Both the position numbers and the translations under genes were made by a program. DNA of 64,000 nt from Bradyrhizobium sp. 4 (GTDB lineage Bacteria; Pseudomonadota; Alphaproteobacteria; Rhizobiales; Xanthobacteraceae). The DNA lies in NCBI RefSeq assembly GCF_023100905.1, contig NZ_CP064686.1, positions 3,100,001 through 3,164,000 of the forward strand, in the 5' to 3' direction. The notes below the pieces were generated by a model. The model was not told the DNA's origin, made no database searches, and saw nothing but the letters and a program-made list of their open reading frames with translations. Below, piece after piece: positions 17,883 through 25,990 of the stretch (its first letter is position 1; each line of letters opens with the position of its first letter).

Positions 17883-18198
17883 GTCGTCCCGGCTCAGATT
17901 CTAAACTCATCCTCGGCGCAAACAATAACCTGCTTGCTCGGATCGCGCATGAGTCAACTCCGGAAATAGGATATTGGTTCTTTCTTAACCGCTAGTTTGC
18001 CGCTTATTCATCGTGCGATATCTAGTCACGGTCGCCTGCTGGACCAAATTCGGGAACCTGGACACTTCGGATGTTGCAGGGGTGAGGGGGGGTGACCTGC
18101 CACCGAACTTTCATCCGGCCGCGGTTAGAGCCTCGGGGTTTTTTTGAGGTGCTCCCCAAAACTAGGCCAGCTGATGCTGGAATTTTCCGGGGTTTAGC

Positions 18199-18999
18199 TC
18201 ATGCCGGCGGGGGCGCCGATGAGCCATTCAACAGCGATATCGGCGCCTTGTTGCCGATCGCGCTATGGGGCCGGACTTCGTTGTAGTCTCTACGCCAATC
18301 CTCCATTTTCTGCCGGGCGTCGTCAAGGCTCAGGAACCAGTGCATGTTCAGGCATTCGGTTCTGAACTTGCCGTTGAAGGATTCGATGAAGCTATTGTCC
18401 GTCGGCTTGCCGGGACGTGAGAAGTCGAGCACAACGCCTCTTTGATAAGCCCAGATGTCGAGATCGCGGGAGATGAACTCCGATCCCTGATCCACACGAA
18501 TGCTCTTCGGGTAACCGACGGTTTTGCAGATGCGCTCCAGAGTCAGCACAACGTCCTCGCCTCGATAGCTGAACCGCGGATCGGCCGCCGGCGAGAAGCG
18601 GCTGAAGATGTCGACAATCGTCAGCACGCGGAGTTTGCGGCCGGTGGCCAGCTGGTCGTGAACGAAGTCCATGGCCCAGGTCTCGTTGATCTGTTTGGCA
18701 TCGGTTCGATCTTCTCGCAACTTGGCCTTGACGCGGCGCTTGGGCGTTTTGTTGCGTAATTGCAGGCTCAATTCCCGGTACAGGCGATAGACCCGTTTGA
18801 CGTTAACGGCCCAGCCCTCCCGTTGCAGCAGCACATGAATGCGCCGATAGCCGTATCTCACCCGCGTCGCGCAGATGTCCTTGATCCGGTGTTTGAGAGC
18901 GGCCTGGTCGCCGCGCTTCGACTTGTAGACGTAAAGAGCGCGATCAACCCGAAGCGTGGAGCAGGCCCGCCTGACTGACACCTTCCAGTCACTTCGCAC
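18199..18999 (-). CDS. IS3-family transposase OrfB (DDE integrase)
   Basis: 266 residues with the HTH_21 region (ATRVRYGYRRIHVLLQREGW) and an rve-type integrase core: W-A-M-D-F-V-H-D (first Asp), S-I-R-V-D-Q-G-S-E-F (second Asp) and the E of N-S-F-I-E-S-F-N-G-K. It is normally produced as an OrfAB fusion by programmed -1 frameshifting, joining the upstream OrfA near 19035. All catalytic residues are intact, so the element may still be active. Confidence 0.9.
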   Translation of the reverse strand: MRSDWKVSVRRACSTLRVDRALYVYKSKRGDQAALKHRIKDICATRVRYGYRRIHVLLQREGWAVNVKRVYRLYRELSLQLRNKTPKRRVKAKLREDRTDAKQINETWAMDFVHDQLATGRKLRVLTIVDIFSRFSPAADPRFSYRGEDVVLTLERICKTVGYPKSIRVDQGSEFISRDLDIWAYQRGVVLDFSRPGKPTDNSFIESFNGKFRTECLNMHWFLSLDDARQKMEDWRRDYNEVRPHSAIGNKAPISLLNGSSAPPPA

Positions 19000-19031
19000 C
19001 TTGTCGACAAGCTCGCGCTTGCGGCCAGGCC

Positions 19032-19298
19032 TCAGAGCTTTTTTGAGAGCACATCCTGAAGCATGGCCTTGTCCAACGACAGGTCGGCGACAATCCGCTT
19101 CAGCTTCCCGTTCTCTTCCTCAAGCTGACGCAGCCGCTTCATCTCCGAGGGCATCAAGCCTGCATACTTCTTCCGCCAGTTGTAGAAGGTTGCCTCGCTG
19201 ATCCCGGCCTTGCGGCAGACCTCGGCCACCGCCGAGCCGTCTTCAGCCTGCTTCAGCACGAATGCAATCTGCGCCTCTGAAAACTTCGATGCCTTCAT
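19032..19298 (-). CDS. IS3-family transposase OrfA (HTH_Tnp_1)
   Basis: 88 residues. The helix-turn-helix is AEVCRKAGISEATFYNWRKK, followed by a leucine-zipper-like coil (MKRLRQLEEENGKLKRIVAD). It binds the inverted repeats of the element and leads into OrfB on the same strand with a short gap and a shift of frame, the usual IS3 arrangement. Confidence 0.9.
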   Translation of the reverse strand: MKASKFSEAQIAFVLKQAEDGSAVAEVCRKAGISEATFYNWRKKYAGLMPSEMKRLRQLEEENGKLKRIVADLSLDKAMLQDVLSKKL

Positions 19299-19416
19299 GG
19301 AACTCTCCTCGTCCCGTCAGGGGATCATAAATGGAAAATTCCAGTTCAAACTGGCCTAATTTGGCGGGGGCACGTCACGGAGTCCTCGGGAAATCTTGCG
19401 TTCTCTCAAAGAGCGG

Positions 19417-20454
19417 TCAGGGGCGCCGAATTGATTTTACAATAACAAGTTGACCATTTTGAATGACGCAGTCATTCACGTTCGTCCACTCATCGATGAT
19501 AAAGTCGGTGATGAAAAACTTGCGCAAGGGGAACGGTCCGACAAAGCATACATTCTTCATTCGCAAGTGTGCGTTCATGTAACCATCGGCGTGAAGACGC
19601 AGACCAAACGGGCCCCCCTGGAACATGACGTTTTCCAGATCAATCAAATCGGGCTTCCAATTGTCGGCGACAAATATCCCGGCGGTTGCGGAGGTGTTGT
19701 GCGCGACAATGGAAGTATTGCGCAGAGTGATCGTTCCGTGATTGCCGGGACCATAGGCCTGAATCACATCGGCATGGTCATCGCCTTGTCCTGTAGCCTC
19801 AAGATAAGAATCCGCAATTACGATATTGCCTTTAATCGCTCGGATACATTCGCGCGATTGGATTCGGAGTCTTGTTAAGGTGCAGCTGCCCCAGCAGCCA
19901 ACCGTGTTGTCGCCGACTTCGTAATAGATATAGCTTCGATCTGTGAGTGATCCACCATCCGGTACGCCATCATCCAAACGGCTGTGGGAGATAGCACTGG
20001 TAAAGCGCGGATCGTTAAAGGAAAGCGGCGGTCCACTCGAAGGCATCGATGACGGAGCCGGTGCAGGAGTAGGAGCGGGGGCTGCTGCGGGAGCCGGCGA
20101 CGAGCTAGCTGGGGGAGGATTGGAATTGTCGTTACCGCGAGGACCATCTACGCCGTTATCGTGAGCGATGCGCCATGGGATATAGCCGTTTGCGCTTGCC
20201 CGACCAGCGACGAGTTTATCGTAAACCCCGGCAGGTTGAGTGCCAAGTAGGGGGCCACCGAGTGAACCACTGGCTCGAACCCTCACCTGCCGCGAGGCCT
20301 CGACGCGATCGCCAAGGTTAAACCTCGGCGGTATGGATGAAGTTGAAAATCTAAATGATTTCTGCTCTTGAGCGGCGGCGGTCGGCGACATTGCTCCGAT
20401 CCCCAAACTCAAAGAGATCGACGCGATAGACGTCAATATTTCTGCGACTCTCAT
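19417..20454 (-). CDS. Sec-exported right-handed beta-helix protein, paralogue of secreted protein N-terminus
   Basis: 345 residues starting at ATG 20454 with AGGGGGA before it. A signal peptide (LTSIASISLSLGIGAMSPTA-AAQ) is followed by ~100 disordered residues, a Pro/Ala/Ser linker (A-P-A-P-T-P-A-P-A-P), then a beta-helix region (GNIVIADSYLEATGQG, HADVIQAYGPGNHG, TSATAGIFVADN, NVMFQGGPFGLRL). This region matches residues ~20-200 of the type I secreted protein at 9116, with the same H-A-D-x-I-Q-A-Y and N-V-M-F-x-G-G-P motifs. The fold is shared with polysaccharide lyases and depolymerases, but no catalytic residues can be assigned. It presumably acts in the periplasm or outside the cell. Confidence 0.75.
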   Translation of the reverse strand: MRVAEILTSIASISLSLGIGAMSPTAAAQEQKSFRFSTSSIPPRFNLGDRVEASRQVRVRASGSLGGPLLGTQPAGVYDKLVAGRASANGYIPWRIAHDNGVDGPRGNDNSNPPPASSSPAPAAAPAPTPAPAPSSMPSSGPPLSFNDPRFTSAISHSRLDDGVPDGGSLTDRSYIYYEVGDNTVGCWGSCTLTRLRIQSRECIRAIKGNIVIADSYLEATGQGDDHADVIQAYGPGNHGTITLRNTSIVAHNTSATAGIFVADNWKPDLIDLENVMFQGGPFGLRLHADGYMNAHLRMKNVCFVGPFPLRKFFITDFIIDEWTNVNDCVIQNGQLVIVKSIRRP

Positions 20455-20664
20455 CAGTCCCCCTAAACGGCCTCGATCTTCTGCAGCGTTTCGCCAACTG
20501 GAATTCGATAGAAAATCGCAGAGCTCACAATTGAGTTTAGAAAAACCACCATTGGCCGCATCAGGGTCAGCTTCCCGGACATCGATATCCATGCCATTCC
20601 ACGCGGGAAGAACGATCGCGTCCCCGAACAGTCGCAGTTCGACGCTCACTATGGCCGGCGCCCG

Positions 20665-23600
20665 TCAGGACCCCACCGCGAGCCCCAGAGCGGAGGCGGC
20701 TGAGGGGTCCACCCAACGTCGGATCGTACCATCAAATATATCGGCCCCGTAGAGCCACCCGTCGGGGCCCTTCTGCAGGTCGACGATGCCTGGTGCGTTG
20801 TTGTCCACCAGCTGGACGCTGGCAACCTGCCGGCTTGCGTTCAAGGTCGCAGCGAAGATCGTTCCATTGTAGACATCGTCGAAGAACATGGTGTTCTGAT
20901 TGTAGAAATCTCCCGCGGTTATCACGTGGGCACCGTCCGGAGCACCGTGGCTCTGAGTTAGGATGGGAAATACGGCAGGCGGGTCCGACGTATTGTTGCG
21001 GTTGCCATTGTTGTAGAAGCTGATCGCCTGGGGGAGTGTTTGGTAGCTGGCGGTCCTGTCTGGGCCCTCGAGATAGGGCCATCCGAAATTCGACCCGGCC
21101 GGGCCAGTATTGATCTCTTCCCAGCTGTCCCAACCTACATCTCCGAGCACGGGCAGATTGGTGACCGGATCGAAGCTGAAGCGATAAGCGTTGCGGACGC
21201 CGTAGTAGAAGACTTTCGACTGATTGCTGTTTGGATCGCTAGCTTGATAAAATGGATTGCCGGCTGCTCCCTCACCTGTGGTCGGATCGATCCGCAACAG
21301 CTTGCCGGAGAGATTGTGGATGTCTTGGACCCGCACTGCGCGAGGGTCCGCGAAATTATATGACGTGCCGTCGCCGACGGTGAGGTAGAGATAGCCGTCA
21401 GGGCCAAAATGAACGGCACCGATGGTATGCGAGTCGCCGTCCGACGCCAGATAATCGCGGATGTTCTGATTCTGAATCCCTGCCGAGTTCGGATCGTTGT
21501 CCTGCGCTCCGGTCTCTATCTGGCTGGCGGGGGCCGTTATGGTGGTGCCGTTGACGATACCTGATGGAGGAATGCTGGGATCGCCGTTGCTGTCCAAGTC
21601 CGGACGGCTCGTATACGCCCAAGTGCTGTTCTTGCCGACCAGCACGAACTCGCTCGCCGGATCGGCGATCATGGTGGTAGGGTCGACGGTCACCCTCACC
21701 AGACGAGAAGGTCGGTTTCCGGCCTGATCGGGTCCCGCGAGGCCCGTCTGGCCCGCCGTCTCGGGCGGATCGTAGGTGTAGAGCAGGTAGACATAGGGGC
21801 TGCCTGCGAAGAAATTTGGGTTCACCGCGATGCCCAGCAGTCCGCGATCGCTGACGTCATTTACCTCGCTCGACAGGTTGATGAGCGGCGTAGATCGCAG
21901 GGTGCCGTTGTCCACCACGCGCACCACACCGTCCTTCTGCGCGACGAGCATATAGCGGCCGTCGGGAGTCCATTCGATCGCTGTTGGTTCGTTCAGCCCC
22001 GTCACGGCCGTCTGGCCCACCAAATTGCCGAGGTCGGGGTTGTCATTATCCAGGATCTTCACTGTCGTCGTCGCCTGTGCGCCGAGAGTGGCGCCCGTCG
22101 GGTTGCTCAAGGTGACCGTGAAGGTCTCGTCGCTCTCCGGTGTCGTATCATTGATGATCGGGACGGTGATGGTCTGGGTCACCTGGCCAGCGGCGAAGGT
22201 CACCGTGCCGGACGAGATCGTGTAGTCCAATCCCGAGACCGCGCTGCCGTTACTTGTTGTGAAGCCGACCGTAGCTGCTTGATTGGCGCTGCCGCTGCGC
22301 AGCAGCGTGATTGTCGCTGTCGCTGTGCTCTCGGCAACGCTCACGGCGGCGTCCGCCATTGCTATGGAGGCGGGTGAGTCGTCGTCGATGATGGAGACGA
22401 GCACAGTGCGCGGGGCTCCAAGGGAGCCGGAACCGGGATTCTGAAGCCCGACAGCGAACGTCTCGGTACCCTCGGTGAGCTGATCGTTCACAATTGGGAT
22501 GGTGAAGCTCTTGGTGCTCTCCCCGGGTCCGAAGACGATCTGACCGGTGTTCGACCGACCATTGAACGTGGGCTGGGTGTAGTCCAGTCCCGCCGTAGCC
22601 GTGCCTCCGGTGCCGATTTCGTTCGTCGTGTACTCCACGGTCGTTTGAGACTGGAGGTCGCCAGAGCGTACAACAGTGATGGTGGCCGTGCCCGCCGCTT
22701 CACTGACATAGATTGTGGAACTGTTAAGTAGTGCGATGACGTTGGATTGGGCGAATACGACGTCGCGGAAGTAGTTTGCGTTCTGATAGACGTTGGTCGG
22801 GAAGACGCCGCCAGTGGGGTCGTAGGCGCCGGCGCCGACGGGAGCGTTCAGGCCACCATTGCTGATGCCGGACGCGAAGCCTTGGGTGGTGGAGACATAG
22901 TAGCTGTTGATGTTGACCGAGACCACGTAAGTCGTGCCGGCCGCGATGGTGAGCGGCGTGGCGAGCGCCTGCTGCTGCCAGCCCGATGCGCCTTCGTTGG
23001 TGAAGGTGACCCTCGCCAGCTCCTGGCCGGTGGCCGACCAGATGTGGCCCACATGGGTGCCGGTCTCGTTCGAGGCCTTGTAGTACCGGATCGCCTGGAT
23101 CACGCCGGACGTGTTGCTGGTGAAGCGCATACCCAGCTCGTAATCCGCTCCTGGTCCATCGGTGTTGTTGGTCAGATCGGGTGCCTGGGTGGTGAACAGC
23201 GTGGTACCCGAACTCGCAGCTGCAACCGTCGCGGTGGCCGCGCTCGTCACGTTCTCGCTGGTGCCGAGCTGGTCGGTGTAGGTGGTATTCACCCGGATCC
23301 GCTTGCCGACCAGGCTGCTGTCGAGAGTGAGGCTCGAGGTCGTGGCGGCGAGATTCGTCCAGGTGGTGCCGTCCGGGCTGCTCTGCCAGTGATAGGTGAT
23401 GCTCGCTGGCACGCCATCAGGATCCGTGACGCTGGCCGTCAGCGTCTGGTTCTGGCTCGCCGTGCCGTTGATTGTGACGGCGCCGACGTCGTTGACGTTG
23501 GCCACGGCCGTGGCGGTCGCGGTGCTCACTGGCGCCTCGCTGCTGCCCAGCAGGTCCGTGTAGCTGGCGGTGGCGCGTATGAAGCTGCCAACCTGGGCCT

Positions 23601-25308
23601 GCCCGAGGGTCAGCGTGCGCGCCGTCGCGCCACTGATGTTGGTCCACGTGCTGCCGTTCGCGCTCTGTTGCCACTGATAGGAGATGGTACCTGGCACTCC
23701 GTCCGTATCGCTCACCGTCGCGGTCAAAATCTGGTTCTGCGTCGGCGTCCCGCTGACGCTCACCGCACCGGGGTGATTGCTGGGATTTGACGAGCCCGCG
23801 GCGAATACGACGTCGCGGAAGTAGTTTGCGTTCTGATAGACGGCGGTCGGGAAGACGCCGCCAGTGGAGTCGTAGACGCCGGCGCCGGCCGCAGCGTTCA
23901 GGCCACCATTGCTGATGCCGGACGCGAAGCCTTGGGTGGTGGAGACGTAGTAACTGTTGATATTGACCGAGACCACGTAGGTCGTACCGGCCGCGATGGT
24001 GAGCGGCGTGGCGAGCGCCTGCTGTTGCCAGCCCGATGCGCCTTCGTTGGTGAACGTGACCGTCGCCAGCTCCTGGCCCGTTGCCGACCAGATGTGGCCA
24101 ATATGGGTGCCGGTCTCGTTCGAGGCCTTGTAGTACCGGATCGCCTGGATCACGCCGGAAGCGTCGCTGGTGAAGCGCATACCCAGCTCATAATCCGCCC
24201 CTATCCCGTCGGTGGCATTGGTGATGGACGGCGACTGAGTGGTGAACAGAGTGGTGGTGGCACTCGCAGCTGCAACCGTCGCGGTGGCCGCGCTGGTCAC
24301 GTTCTCGCTGGTGCCGAGCTGGTCGGTGTAGGTGGTATTCACCCGGATCCGCTTGCCGACCAGGCTGCTGTCGAGAGTGAGGCTCGAGGTCGTGGCGGCG
24401 AGATTCGTCCAGGTGGTGCCGTCCGGGCTGCTCTGCCAGTGATAGGTGATGCTCGCTGGCACGCCATCAGGATCCGTGACGCTGGCCGTCAGCGTCTGGT
24501 TCTGGCTCGCCGTGCCGTTGATTGTGACGGCGCCGACGTCGTTGACGTTGGCCACGGCCGTGGCGGTCGCGGTGCTCACTGGCGCCTCGCTGCTGCCCAG
24601 CAGGTCCGTGTAGCTGGCGGTGGCGCGTATGAAGCTGCCAACCTGGGCCTGCCCGAGGGTCAGCGTGCGCGCCGTCGCGCCACTGATGTTGGTCCACGTG
24701 CTGCCGTTCGCGCTCTGTTGCCACTGATAGGAGATGGTACCTGGCACTCCGTCCGTATCGCTCACCGTCGCGGTCAAAATCTGGTTCTGCGTCGGCGTCC
24801 CGCTGACGCTCACCGCACCGGGGTGATTGCTGGGATTTGACGAGCCCGCGGCGAATACGACGTCGCGGAAGTAGTTTGCGTTCTGATAGACGGCGGTCGG
24901 GAAGACGCCGCCAGTGGAGTCGTAGACGCCGGCGCCGGCCGCAGCGTTCAGGCCACCATTGCTGATGCCGGACGCGAAGCCTTGGGTGGTGGAGACGTAG
25001 TAACTGTTGATATTGACCGAGACCACGTAGGTCGTACCGGCCGCGATGGTGAGCGGCGTGGCGAGCGCCTGCTGTTGCCAGCCCGATGCGCCTTCGTTGG
25101 TGAACGTGACCGTCGCCAGCTCCTGGCCCGTTGCCGACCAGATGTGGCCGATATGGGTGCCGGTCTCGTTCGAGGCCTTGTAGTACCGGATCGCCTGGAT
25201 CACGCCGGAAGCGTCGCTGGTGAAGCGCATCCCCAGCTCGTAATCAGCCCCTGGCCCATCCGTGTTGTTGGTCAGGACGGGGGCCTGAGTGGTGAACAAG
25301 CTTGCCAT
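20665..25308 (-). CDS. giant modular protein: three DUF4082, Ig-like, two Calx-beta, PQQ-type sugar dehydrogenase domain
   Basis: 1,547 residues. DUF4082 modules (YELGMRFTSDASGVIQAIRY and G-H-I-W-S-A-T-G-Q-E-L) lie at ~1-152, ~353-502 and ~706-855. Between them are Ig-like pairs with YQWQQSANGSTW and YHWQSSPDGTTW motifs. Calx-beta domains follow at ~863-976 and ~977-1088 (D-Y-T, G-x-x-T-x-x-F-x-I-P-I-x-N-D). Residues ~1096-1540 are a glucose/sorbosone dehydrogenase-like beta-propeller (GLLGIAVNPNF, LYLTVGDGTS, GSNFGWPYLEGPD). There is no Sec signal and no obvious type I signal at the C-terminus, so the export route is unclear. GGGAGA precedes ATG 25308. Confidence 0.85.
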   Translation of the reverse strand: MASLFTTQAPVLTNNTDGPGADYELGMRFTSDASGVIQAIRYYKASNETGTHIGHIWSATGQELATVTFTNEGASGWQQQALATPLTIAAGTTYVVSVNINSYYVSTTQGFASGISNGGLNAAAGAGVYDSTGGVFPTAVYQNANYFRDVVFAAGSSNPSNHPGAVSVSGTPTQNQILTATVSDTDGVPGTISYQWQQSANGSTWTNISGATARTLTLGQAQVGSFIRATASYTDLLGSSEAPVSTATATAVANVNDVGAVTINGTASQNQTLTASVTDPDGVPASITYHWQSSPDGTTWTNLAATTSSLTLDSSLVGKRIRVNTTYTDQLGTSENVTSAATATVAAASATTTLFTTQSPSITNATDGIGADYELGMRFTSDASGVIQAIRYYKASNETGTHIGHIWSATGQELATVTFTNEGASGWQQQALATPLTIAAGTTYVVSVNINSYYVSTTQGFASGISNGGLNAAAGAGVYDSTGGVFPTAVYQNANYFRDVVFAAGSSNPSNHPGAVSVSGTPTQNQILTATVSDTDGVPGTISYQWQQSANGSTWTNISGATARTLTLGQAQVGSFIRATASYTDLLGSSEAPVSTATATAVANVNDVGAVTINGTASQNQTLTASVTDPDGVPASITYHWQSSPDGTTWTNLAATTSSLTLDSSLVGKRIRVNTTYTDQLGTSENVTSAATATVAAASSGTTLFTTQAPDLTNNTDGPGADYELGMRFTSNTSGVIQAIRYYKASNETGTHVGHIWSATGQELARVTFTNEGASGWQQQALATPLTIAAGTTYVVSVNINSYYVSTTQGFASGISNGGLNAPVGAGAYDPTGGVFPTNVYQNANYFRDVVFAQSNVIALLNSSTIYVSEAAGTATITVVRSGDLQSQTTVEYTTNEIGTGGTATAGLDYTQPTFNGRSNTGQIVFGPGESTKSFTIPIVNDQLTEGTETFAVGLQNPGSGSLGAPRTVLVSIIDDDSPASIAMADAAVSVAESTATATITLLRSGSANQAATVGFTTSNGSAVSGLDYTISSGTVTFAAGQVTQTITVPIINDTTPESDETFTVTLSNPTGATLGAQATTTVKILDNDNPDLGNLVGQTAVTGLNEPTAIEWTPDGRYMLVAQKDGVVRVVDNGTLRSTPLINLSSEVNDVSDRGLLGIAVNPNFFAGSPYVYLLYTYDPPETAGQTGLAGPDQAGNRPSRLVRVTVDPTTMIADPASEFVLVGKNSTWAYTSRPDLDSNGDPSIPPSGIVNGTTITAPASQIETGAQDNDPNSAGIQNQNIRDYLASDGDSHTIGAVHFGPDGYLYLTVGDGTSYNFADPRAVRVQDIHNLSGKLLRIDPTTGEGAAGNPFYQASDPNSNQSKVFYYGVRNAYRFSFDPVTNLPVLGDVGWDSWEEINTGPAGSNFGWPYLEGPDRTASYQTLPQAISFYNNGNRNNTSDPPAVFPILTQSHGAPDGAHVITAGDFYNQNTMFFDDVYNGTIFAATLNASRQVASVQLVDNNAPGIVDLQKGPDGWLYGADIFDGTIRRWVDPSAASALGLAVGS
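23216..25308 (-). repeat. ~1,050-bp near-identical tandem repeat inside giant gene
   Basis: Blocks at about 23216-24265 and 24266-25308 repeat with a 1,050-bp period (350 codons). For example, the string beginning cgagcccgcggcgaatacga occurs at 23791 and again at 24841. Only scattered substitutions separate the copies, so duplication or gene conversion is recent. A third, more diverged DUF4082 module follows. Such repeats are prone to length change and to assembly error. Confidence 0.9.
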
Positions 25309-25375
25309 GTTGTTCTCCCGCGCAGTCGGTTCTACTCAGTAAGGAAAATTCAACGAATCAAATCACGGAACGCGA

Positions 25376-25448
25376 AGCTAAATGAATTAAAAAGAATTAT
25401 ATTTATTAGTGACTATAATTTATATTTATTAGTGACATATTTTAATAC
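25376..25448 (-). promoter_or_regulatory. AT-rich promoter tract with 16-bp direct repeats
   Basis: A ~73-bp run with almost no G/C lies 70-140 bp upstream of the giant gene start. It contains two exact copies of TATATTTATTAGTGAC at 25398-25413 and 25421-25436, spaced 23 bp start to start (about two helical turns). This suggests an operator for a dimeric or cooperative regulator, or a nucleoid-protein nucleation site. Confidence 0.5.
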
Positions 25449-25747
25449 CCTTGTGAAGCAAGCGGCGTTTGCACGGATGTCAATTTCTCTTGAGAAGGTG
25501 TGGTCCCAGTCAGCCTCCGGATCATGAACAGCTGCTGTCGGCTGCTCCCGTTGATGCAGCCCGCCCCAGGCGCGCTCGCTTCAGTGGAGGCGAAGATCTC
25601 GGCGCAGGGGTTCCGCGCTTCCAGACGACAATCGCCGGCGGCGGTTTTGCAGTGCGGTGCCGCGTCACGCCCATAAGCTGGGCGAGAGACACCAAAAACG
25701 GGTGGCGGGCCGCGTACTCGCGCGATCGTCCTCGCGATGTCGAACTC

Positions 25748-25990
25748 CTATGGCTCTAGCCGTTTCGCGATCAGATCGGCGAACTCACCCAGGTTCCGGG
25801 CCGTCTCGACTTCGCCAACGCGGAATCGCACGCGAAACTTCTGCTCGACGGCGATGACGAGCGAGATCTGCATGAGCGAGTCCCACTCCTCGACGTCGGC
25901 CGCCGACAGCTCGGGCTTGGCCACGATCTTCTCAAGGAAGATACCGTCGAATACCTCCTGCAACTTCGCCAGTACCTCAGCCTGCTTCAT
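25748..25990 (-). CDS. acyl carrier protein
   Basis: 80 residues, four-helix ACP pattern. The phosphopantetheine attachment serine lies in EEWDSLMQISLVIAVEQKF (D-S-L motif, residue ~38). It is transcribed after the FkbH-like gene and overlaps its end by 14 bp, so both are translationally coupled. This pairing is typical for loading of a glyceryl or related acyl unit onto a dedicated ACP rather than fatty-acid synthesis. Weak similarity to the housekeeping AcpP and low-GC context mark it as an accessory carrier. Confidence 0.85.
   Translation of the reverse strand: MKQAEVLAKLQEVFDGIFLEKIVAKPELSAADVEEWDSLMQISLVIAVEQKFRVRFRVGEVETARNLGEFADLIAKRLEP

Larger units (their letters stand above)
18145..19377 (-). 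mobile_element. IS3-family insertion sequence (IS407-like group)
   Basis: 1,233-bp element with imperfect terminal inverted repeats: left end TGAGGTGCTCCCCAAAACTA, right end (complement) TGACGTGCCCCCGCCAAATT; both continue with GGCCAG...CTGGAATTTTCC. It carries overlapping orfA and orfB on the minus strand, as expected for -1 frameshift-expressed IS3 transposases. I see no clear target duplication (TTTT on the left, CGGA on the right), so one flank may have been rearranged. It separates the BTLCP/SRAP region from the second beta-helix gene. Confidence 0.85.

Noticed and set aside
18092..18140. TGACCTGCCACCGAACTTTC... resembling another IS end left of the IS3 element
   Set aside because: The matching right-end inverted repeat pairs better with TGAGGTGCTCCCC at 18145; no second transposase fragment supports a separate element.
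22747..24840. Long open frames on the plus strand (347 and 302 codons) opposite the giant gene
   Set aside because: They are rich in Arg/Gly/Asp with no domain signature and repeat with the same 1,050-bp period, as expected for shadow frames of the GC-rich minus-strand gene.
23216..25308. CRISPR-like or other regularly spaced array
   Set aside because: The repeated units are 1,050 bp, in frame and encode protein modules. No short repeat-spacer structure was seen anywhere in the window.
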